Source of the DNA: Methanosarcina sp. UBA5
GTDB taxonomy: Archaea; Halobacteriota; Methanosarcinia; Methanosarcinales; Methanosarcinaceae
Direction of reading: 5' to 3'
Length of the DNA: 40,316 bases
Assembly (NCBI RefSeq): GCF_002505485.1
Contig: NZ_DAVG01000028.1
Span: 37,738-78,053 of the forward strand
Shown: one piece after another, positions 34,839 to 40,316 of the stretch
Position numbering within the stretch: the stretch's first letter is position 1
How the letters are laid out: every line of letters begins with the position of its first letter
The notes under the pieces: model-generated
Databases searched by the model: none
What the model saw: only the letters and a program-made list of their open reading frames with translations
What the model was told of the DNA's origin: nothing
Translations under genes and position numbers: made by a program

Positions 34839-35027
34839 TTAGTATCTGCGATTTTCTCTGGGCGTCCTGTGGTTAGGAAGACAATCCCTGCAATAAACCG
34901 GTCTTTCTGGGTCAGGTTTGAAAGGCACTTCTGTCTCAACATTGCAGTCTGAACAGGTTGCTTTGTGCATTTCTCTTGGAGCGCTGAAATTAGAATTTCC
35001 TCTGAAGTTTCTGTCATTAAAAGCCAT
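34839..35027 (-). CDS. Small zinc-ribbon protein, 62 aa
   Basis: ATG 35027 follows GGTGA with 7-nt spacing. Two CxxC pairs form a zinc ribbon: CSDC and CRDC in HKATCSDCNVETEVPFKP and RPVYCRDCLPNH. The termini are Asn/Arg-rich (FNDRNFRGNSNF, TPRENRRY), a layout seen in small archaeal and bacterial RNA- or DNA-binding zinc proteins. No specific function assigned. An upstream 20-bp repeat may influence its expression. Confidence 0.78.
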   Translation of the reverse strand: MAFNDRNFRGNSNFSAPREMHKATCSDCNVETEVPFKPDPERPVYCRDCLPNHRTPRENRRY

Positions 35028-35332
35028 TTTTGTTTCACCTTTGTTTTAGTTTTTGTTAATTGTTTAAAAATAAGATTGTATAGAACTCTTTGTTTGAAAT
35101 CAAAAATTGGTTTTTAACAACAGATGATTATACGGATCTTTATTTGTCAACATACATACATAGCACTTAAAATATATAAATGTGCCTATTAAAATAAAGA
35201 TATGCTTTCTAAAATAAAGATACGCTTTCTAAAATAAGAGAACACTTTATGCCCAGAGATTATGAAACAAAATAAGTAATAAACTTGAAGAGCATTCTAT
35301 CAACCTCTCATGGAATACAGATATAAAGAATA
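35028..35332. repeat. AT-rich leader with 20-bp direct repeats
   Basis: 305 nt upstream of the zinc-ribbon gene. A 20-bp unit, AAAATAAAGATATGCTTTCT, is at 35191-35210, repeated with one change at 35211-35230, and half-repeated at 35231-35240. Otherwise AT-rich with no gene. The repeats could be regulator sites for the zinc-ribbon promoter. Confidence 0.6.
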
Positions 35333-35692
35333 TTATTCACTGATCCAAGCCTTTGCTTTGTCAAATTCACTATTACTGAAAACTTTCACTTGGACAGGAA
35401 TAATGAATTTAAATACATTGACAGAATCGTTTATCCAATGAACATCGGAAACAACTGCAACTTTTTCAAATGAAAGTGTATGCCACGAGACTTTTGCATC
35501 TTCTAAGTAAGCATCAAGCGCATAATGTGAAAAGTCTGTTTTCAATTGATAGAGCATGCGAATCTTCTTGTGCCTTTGTAGTTTGTCTTGCATTGCAGGA
35601 ATTAGTATAGTGTCATAGTCTTCTCCTGTTATCGTTCCACTACCAATAATACCTAGAACATTGTCTGGCAAACCTTGAATAAGTTCCATCAT
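35333..35692 (-). CDS. SpoIIAA-like (STAS/Sec14-fold) protein
   Basis: 119 aa from ATG 35692, preceded by GGAGGAAATATC, an excellent ribosome site. The open frame extends upstream to 35791, but that part is not needed. It matches the SpoIIAA-like/DUF3478 fold: MELIQGLPDNVLGIIGSGTI, DYDTILIPAMQDKL, KIRMLYQL, VAVVSDVHWI and an F(D/E)KAKAWI-type ending. These small alpha/beta proteins may bind lipophilic ligands at membranes. No serine phosphorylation site is evident. Monocistronic within the IS-flanked block. Confidence 0.8.
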   Translation of the reverse strand: MMELIQGLPDNVLGIIGSGTITGEDYDTILIPAMQDKLQRHKKIRMLYQLKTDFSHYALDAYLEDAKVSWHTLSFEKVAVVSDVHWINDSVNVFKFIIPVQVKVFSNSEFDKAKAWISE

Positions 35693-35779
35693 GATATTTC
35701 CTCCAAAACGAACCTGAAATTGTTCAAATAATATGCACAAACAAATGAAAATACTTTTCCGAGCTTTATACGTGCATAT

Positions 35780-35896
35780 ATGAATATCCATAGTAATAAA
35801 AACGCCACCTTGAAGGCTAAAGGCGTATACCTACAGGCTCAAGCTACTAACATGTTTTTGGCAGGTAAGCTCGAAGATATGTTAAAAGCGGCTTAA
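35780..35896 (+). CDS. Possible 38-aa peptide or gene fragment
   Basis: A short frame from ATG 35780 ends LQAQATNMFLAGKLEDMLKA(A) with coding-like composition, in the 340-nt region between the SpoIIAA-like gene and IS copy 2. No ribosome site; it may be the 3' end of a lost gene. The rest of the spacer up to 36029 shows nothing recognisable. Confidence 0.25.
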   Translation: MNIHSNKNATLKAKGVYLQAQATNMFLAGKLEDMLKAA

Positions 35897-36029
35897 CGCT
35901 AATATCCCAAAACACTATCTGCTATCGTTGTGCTGGATTCGGCACTAAAGATAGTGAGATAAATCAACAAGTATATATTTTTCCATAACTTAGTGAGTGA
36001 TATGGCTCAAGAGCAGGTTAACTTATTAA

Positions 36030-36901
36030 GAGCCTATCCGAAAAATCCTGTTGCTCTAAATGTTATCCTTACACATGCTAAATATATCATAGCAAGGTAA
36101 TTTTCAATTTTCTTTTCCCATCTTATAAGCAGTCTTCTAAACCTGTTTATCCAGGAATGTGTCCTTTCTACAACCCATCTTCTTGCCCTAAAACCTGGTA
36201 TCTCTATTCTTATGTTTTCCTCTCCACGGCTTTTGATATGGGCCGTATACCCATATTCTTTAACCAATTCTCTAATATCAGGAAAATCATATCCTTTATC
36301 CATATAGATATTCTGAATCCCCTCATCTGGAGACGGTCTTTCAAAAATAATGGCATCTAAAGTCCTTTTTACGAGCTTTTTATCATGACGATTTGCTCCA
36401 TCAACAGTTACTGAAAGTGGTATACCTTTACCCTCTGTTAAAATACTCCTCTTTGTACCTTTTTTACCACGATCAGTTGGATTAGCTCCGGTCCCAGTTC
36501 CACCTAATGGTGCTTTTGTCATAGCACCGTCAATTGCTTGCCACTACCACTCTAATCCTCTTTTTGCATCATACTCCAGAAGACCAGCTATCCACATGTT
36601 CTCAAAGAACCCAGATCTTTGCCATTCCTGAAATCGATCATGGACAGTACTTGGAGCTCCATAAAAGCGTGGCAAAGCTTTCCACTGGCAACCAGTACGA
36701 AGAAGATAGAAAATACCACTCAGTATTTTCCTATCATCTTTTCGAGGTCTTCCAGGCTTCTTTTTTGGTTTAGGGAGAGATAATAATGGTTTGATTTTAG
36801 TCCAGAATTCGTCAGAGATCTCGTAGTCATGTCCGTTTTTTCGTGTAGCCACTAATCAACATTAACCTAAAATATAGTTATTTTACTTTTCGGATAGGCT
36901 C
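36030..36901 (-). mobile_element. IS5-family insertion sequence, copy 2, 872 bp
   Basis: Same length, ends and orientation as copy 1, with only scattered base differences. It is flanked by TAA duplicates (36027-36029, 36902-36904). The different target duplication shows independent insertion rather than a composite transposon. Confidence 0.92.
36034..36852 (-). pseudogene. IS5 transposase with one in-frame UAG
   Basis: Colinear with the intact 272-aa copy and without frameshifts. Glu103 (GLEWEWQAIDGAM) is replaced by TAG at 36546-36544 (GLEW-stop-WQAIDGAM). All three catalytic acids lie after this codon. The change is a single G to T. The remaining sequence is well kept, including ICMDKGYDF as IYMDKGYDF. 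Either a recent nonsense mutation or, since Methanosarcina decodes UAG as pyrrolysine, a gene that still gives full-length product. Confidence 0.88.
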
Positions 36902-37042
36902 TAAGTGCAAAGTAACTTTTACATAGTGAACGCACTCAAAAATTAATAATCAGGTGCTGGAAGTGGTAAGTCTATACCTATTCTAAATAACAAAATTTAT
37001 TTTTACCTATGTGTTAATACCAAAAAGAAATTGGAGTAGTTT

Positions 37043-37666
37043 ATGGATCTAGCAACCCTCGCCCAGCAAGCAACAGATACTCTTGTCCCCTACTTGCCTT
37101 TCATTTCTGCAGCAGGCATCGGAGCCGCAGCAGACAAAGGCAAAGATCTGCTTCTCGAGGGAGGAAAAGCTGTAGCAGACAAAAGCAAAGATTTGCTTCT
37201 AGAGAAAGGAATTAATACATTTGGTTCTACAGGTTGGAACAAGGCAAGGTCTTTGCTGAAAACAATAAGCCCAAAAATGAGTGAATCCCTCCAAAAAGTA
37301 CTTACAAAAGTTTCAGAGAACTCTGAAAACCCGGAAGCAAAGCAAGAGCTTCAAAAGGAAATCCTAAAATTACTTAGGGAAGACCAAAATTTAGCAAGGG
37401 AGATTAATTTTACTATAAATTTCAATGTAGAGAGTATTAATCATCTCGCCACAGGAAACTATAACACATTTTTTAATTTTCAAAATTCTTCTGGTGAAGA
37501 GTACATCAAAATCATTGAATATCGGGATGAGAGAAGGAAAGAAGCGATAAATCAGGAAATTATGAGCCGCTATAATTCTTCAGCTCTTCCAGATTATCCT
37601 GAAAAGTTAAAGGAATTCGTTACTGAAAACAGGGCTGATGAGTTAAAAAAGCTCTCACATATCTAG
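37043..37666 (+). CDS. N-terminal part of split STAND NTPase (frame 0 product)
   Basis: 207 aa; GGAG lies 6 nt before the ATG. It starts with a hydrophobic helix (TLVPYLPFISAAGIGAAADK), then lysine-rich amphipathic heptads (KGKDLLLEGGKAVADKSKDLL) and a long helical segment. A short beta-like stretch FTINFNVESINHLATGNYNT resembles the GNxNTxFxF motifs found in STAND N-terminal regions. It ends ENRADELKKLSHI and stops at TAG 37666. The next frame continues naturally from ELKK as ALTYLEKHNILLISGLGG, so this is the effector/adaptor half of one protein. The hydrophobic start could be a membrane-acting effector; that is inference. Confidence 0.75.
   Translation: MDLATLAQQATDTLVPYLPFISAAGIGAAADKGKDLLLEGGKAVADKSKDLLLEKGINTFGSTGWNKARSLLKTISPKMSESLQKVLTKVSENSENPEAKQELQKEILKLLREDQNLAREINFTINFNVESINHLATGNYNTFFNFQNSSGEEYIKIIEYRDERRKEAINQEIMSRYNSSALPDYPEKLKEFVTENRADELKKLSHI
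37645..37651 (+). promoter_or_regulatory. A AAA AAG slippery heptamer, candidate -1 frameshift site
   Basis: In the upstream frame the codons are TTA AAA AAG, so the heptamer is phased exactly as in E. coli dnaX. A -1 slip gives L-K-K then GCT CTC ACA TAT CTA GAA, joining to the P-loop frame. AGGG lies about 10 nt upstream, the spacing of the dnaX stimulatory ribosome site. I see no strong downstream hairpin. Confidence 0.55.
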
Positions 37667-37680
37667 AAAAACACAATATT

Positions 37681-40245
37681 TTGCTTATCAGCGGGCTTGG
37701 GGGTATGGGAAAATCTACCTTTGCAAGAGCTCTTATAGATTTCAGACCTGAAAATGTCCCCGAACCTTTTTGGTTTAGCTTCTATGAAAACCAGGATGTT
37801 AAGCTGGGAGATATCCTTGAAAAACTCGCAGCCTATATGAAAGCTCCTGAAATTACAACATTTAAATTAGAAAGTAGAGAGCCCGGAAAAATTGATGTGG
37901 ATAATCTCATAGGCGAACTTAATAACATGAGCGAAATCTGGATCTTTTTTGATGATCTGAGCATAATACTTGAAGATACAAAGTTCAGTGATAAAGGAAT
38001 TGAACTTCTTTTTTCGTCTCTGCGATATAATACCCATGAAGCAAAAATCATTATCACAAGCCGTATTCTTCCCAAGCTTGAAAATGGAGAAAGTCTTATC
38101 GATGTAGTTGAGGGTGAAGAGAAGCATCACCTCAATGGCTTGAGAACGGATTTCGCAGTTGATTATCTTGTCAAAAATGGACTTGGAAGTTTAGAACTTG
38201 ATAAATTAAAAGAACTGGTTGACGGTGTAGATGGTCATCCCTTGGCTTTGAAGCTACTTGTAGAGTTAGTAAAAGATTATAGTGTAGGCGACGTTCTTGA
38301 AGATCTAAGCTTATATAAGGAACAAACAAAGGACACAATTTTAAAAGCGAGGAAACTTTTCGAGAAGTTAGCAGGGGATGAGATAGGGCTACTTGAACGT
38401 ATTTCTGTTTATCGTGAGCCTGTAGGAATGAAAGGACTTAAAAAGATGTTTACGGAAACGACAGCTCAAAATGCCGTTAAGAATCTCATTGATAAGTCGC
38501 TATTAGAAACTGACCACAAAGGCAATTATTGGCTTCATTCCTTAGTACAGGAATTTTCATATGATGGCCTTGATAACAAAAAAGAAGTGCACAAGCTTGC
38601 AATGGATTATTACCTTTCCCTTCCCATTTCCAAAAAGCCTGCTAAAAAAGAAGATATCCAGCCTTTGATTGAAGCATATCACCATGCCTGTGTAGCAGAA
38701 GAATATGATCAGGCTTTCCATATAATTGACAATAATCTGCATAAATACCTTAATCTCTGGGGTAATTACACAGCGCTTGTTGACCTGTGCTCAAAGATAT
38801 TGTCAAAAAATCAGTTTGGAGAAGAAAGTTTTCTAAAAGACAAAAGAGATCATCGTACAATTCTTGAAATCTTGGGGATGGCATACTATTATTTGGGACA
38901 GTCGAGAAAATCAATTGAGTATTGTGAGCAGGCATTAAAAATTAATAAAGAAATTGGGGACATATGTGGAATATGTGGAAAATGCGGAGAAAAAACTGAG
39001 CTTTCAACTCTGGGGAATGTATACTGTGATCTTGGTGAGTATACAAAAGCAATTGAGTATCATAAGCAGGCATTAAAAATTAGTAAAGTAACTAAGGACC
39101 GGAAAGGAGAAAGTATAGCCTTTGCAAATCTAGGGTCTGCATATAGTGGTCTTGGTGAATATACAAAAGCAATTGAGTACTGTGAGCAGGCATTAAAAAT
39201 TAATAAAGAAATTGGAGACAGGCACGTAGAAGGTTCAAGCCTAGGAATTCTAGGGTCAGTATACTATGATATGAAGGAGTATGCAAAAGCAATTGAGTAT
39301 TATGAAAAGGCACTAAAGATTGCTCAAGATACTGGGGACAGAGGAACTGAAGAAATTTGCCTTGAAAAATTAGGGATTGTATATATTGTTCTTGGCGAAT
39401 ATACAAAAACAATTGAGTACTGTGAGCAGGCACTAAAAATTAATAAAGCAACTGAGAACCGGAACGGAGAAAGTATAGCCTTTGCAAATCTAGGGTCTGC
39501 ATATAGTGGTCTTGGTGAATATACAAAAGCAATTGAGTACTGTGAGCAGGCATTAAAAATTAATAAAGAAATTGGAGACAGGCACGTAGAAGGTTCAAGC
39601 CTAGGAATTCTAGGGTCTGCATATAATGGTCTTGGCGAATATACAAAAGCAATTGAGTACTGTGAGCAAGCACTAAAAATTAATAAAGAAATTGGAGACA
39701 GGCAAGAAGAAAGTATAGCACTTGCAAGTCTAGGGTTCGCATATCGTAGTCTTAGCGAATATGCAAAAGCAATTGAGTATTATGAAAAGGCACTAAAGAT
39801 TACTCAAGATACTGGGGACAGAGGAACTGAAGAAATTTGCCTTGGAAATATCGGAATAGCGCACAGGGAGCTTGGCGAGTATGCAAAAGCAATTGAGTAT
39901 TATGAAAAGGCACTAAAAATTGCTCAAGATATTGGGGACAGACAAGGAGGAGGTACAAGCCTAGGAAATCTGGGAAATGTATACCATGATATGAAGGAGT
40001 ATACAAAAGCAATTGAGTATTATGAAAAGGCATTAGAAATTAATCCAGAAGCTCCGAATACATATTATAATAAAGCATGTACTCAGTCTTTGATGAACAA
40101 GAAAAATGAGGCTTTAACAGATTTGAAAAGTGCAATTGAACTTGATCCTAAATATAAAGAATATGCAAAAAAAGATAAAGATTTTGAAAACCTATGGGAC
40201 ACTAGGAACTTTAAAGATATAATTACATCAAATAAAGAAAATTAA
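37681..40245 (+). CDS. NB-ARC/STAND NTPase with TPR repeats (-1 frame)
   Basis: 854 aa from TTG 37681, though this frame is open from 37642 and TTG has no ribosome site, so the part is probably made by fusion to the preceding frame. P-loop GLGGMGKST (residues 5-13), Walker B WIFFDD (about 87-92), sensor KIIITSR, GHPLALKLL motif (about 186-194), then a winged-helix region (LLERISVYREPVGMKGLKKM). From about residue 398 there are ten TPRs of 40-residue type (LGxxYxxLGEYxKAIEYxEQALKI) plus one final 34-residue TPR. Such proteins sense ligands via repeats and signal by ATP-driven oligomerisation; many bacterial and archaeal ones are antiviral. The ligand here is unknown. Confidence 0.85.
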   Translation: MLISGLGGMGKSTFARALIDFRPENVPEPFWFSFYENQDVKLGDILEKLAAYMKAPEITTFKLESREPGKIDVDNLIGELNNMSEIWIFFDDLSIILEDTKFSDKGIELLFSSLRYNTHEAKIIITSRILPKLENGESLIDVVEGEEKHHLNGLRTDFAVDYLVKNGLGSLELDKLKELVDGVDGHPLALKLLVELVKDYSVGDVLEDLSLYKEQTKDTILKARKLFEKLAGDEIGLLERISVYREPVGMKGLKKMFTETTAQNAVKNLIDKSLLETDHKGNYWLHSLVQEFSYDGLDNKKEVHKLAMDYYLSLPISKKPAKKEDIQPLIEAYHHACVAEEYDQAFHIIDNNLHKYLNLWGNYTALVDLCSKILSKNQFGEESFLKDKRDHRTILEILGMAYYYLGQSRKSIEYCEQALKINKEIGDICGICGKCGEKTELSTLGNVYCDLGEYTKAIEYHKQALKISKVTKDRKGESIAFANLGSAYSGLGEYTKAIEYCEQALKINKEIGDRHVEGSSLGILGSVYYDMKEYAKAIEYYEKALKIAQDTGDRGTEEICLEKLGIVYIVLGEYTKTIEYCEQALKINKATENRNGESIAFANLGSAYSGLGEYTKAIEYCEQALKINKEIGDRHVEGSSLGILGSAYNGLGEYTKAIEYCEQALKINKEIGDRQEESIALASLGFAYRSLSEYAKAIEYYEKALKITQDTGDRGTEEICLGNIGIAHRELGEYAKAIEYYEKALKIAQDIGDRQGGGTSLGNLGNVYHDMKEYTKAIEYYEKALEINPEAPNTYYNKACTQSLMNKKNEALTDLKSAIELDPKYKEYAKKDKDFENLWDTRNFKDIITSNKEN
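39010..40050 (+). repeat. 120-bp tandem repeats coding TPRs
   Basis: Units of exactly 120 bp from 39010 encode 40-residue TPRs. Segments 39106-39257 and 39466-39617 are identical over 152 bp, 360 bp (three units) apart, showing recent duplication or gene conversion. Confidence 0.9.
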
Positions 40246-40316
40246 GTTGCTTACAGGTAGATTTTTTCAGGATTGTTTTCAGAAAAGTACATTTTATGGT
40301 ACTGTCAAGTTGACGG
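40246..40316. other. Right edge after the STAND gene
   Basis: 71 nt with a short U-rich run (GATTTTTTC) that may end STAND transcription. The last bases, GGTACTGTCAAGTTGACGG, look like an insertion-sequence terminus, but the partner lies outside the window. Confidence 0.3.

Noticed and set aside
32157..36904. Composite transposon formed by the two IS copies
   Set aside because: Each IS has its own different 3-bp duplication, as expected from separate insertions; no duplication flanks the whole unit.
37681..37690. Independent start of the NTPase at TTG 37681
   Set aside because: No ribosome site upstream, and it would start five residues before the P-loop, cutting the preceding strand that the overlapping frame supplies.
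1..40316. CRISPR arrays
   Set aside because: All repeat arrays seen (69-bp LRR, 27-bp iterons, 9-mers, 120-bp TPR) lack the repeat-spacer pattern, and no cas genes are present.
1..40316. tRNA or rRNA genes
   Set aside because: No cloverleaf with a GTTCGANNC-type arm or rRNA signature was recognised in the spacers; the integrase target therefore does not seem to be a tRNA here.

Overview
The window looks like a stretch of a mesophilic methanogen chromosome, almost certainly Methanosarcina. Evidence is a methanogenesis marker 11 homologue, a homocitrate synthase of the AksA (coenzyme B) type, an archaeal type II GAPDH, a disaggregatase-type beta-helix surface protein with a PGF-CTERM anchor, GGTGA/GGAGG ribosome sites, archaeal TATA boxes and many small IS5-type insertions.

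Layout. 1-578 is the 5' part of a leucine-rich-repeat gene running off the left edge. 816-2424 holds molybdopterin genes (mobA, then a mobB-moaE fusion). 2619-7385 carries radC, a flavin reductase, marker protein 11 and an IorA-like ThDP enzyme. A 130-bp MITE lies at 7506-7635, followed by the large surface protein, a gene-poor stretch with gene relics and one 54-aa membrane protein, and a DUF3160 lipoprotein. 14553-21958 is core metabolism on the minus strand: aksA, an FBPase/IMPase-nadK pair, gap, a CooT-like protein and a DUF89 protein.

23.8-31.9 kb is an integrated mobile element. Its integrase begins 24 nt after an alkaline-phosphatase-superfamily gene whose 3' end looks replaced. The element carries four 27-bp iterons, operator-like palindromes, a ribbon-helix-helix regulator, a 55-aa ORF, a PrimPol/DUF927 primase-helicase and, abutting it, a family A DNA polymerase with intact polymerase and proofreading motifs. 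Family A polymerases are foreign to normal archaeal replication. Downstream lies a roughly 500-bp field with eleven exact copies of TGTCGTACC/GGTACGACA, the best candidate for the element's origin or partition site. Together these look like a self-contained replication module.

32-37 kb is a decayed accessory zone. Two 872-bp IS5-family copies flank a broken nucleoside-phosphorylase-domain gene, a broken Cys-rich secreted protein gene, a winged-helix regulator, a zinc-ribbon protein and a SpoIIAA-like protein. The second IS copy has one in-frame UAG in its transposase, notable in a lineage that can read UAG as pyrrolysine.

37.0-40.2 kb encodes a STAND (NB-ARC/TPR) signalling or defence-type NTPase split between two frames. 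The junction is an A AAA AAG heptamer, the classic -1 slippery sequence, and a -1 slip there restores one continuous protein with its P-loop. This is either programmed frameshifting or a single-base deletion.
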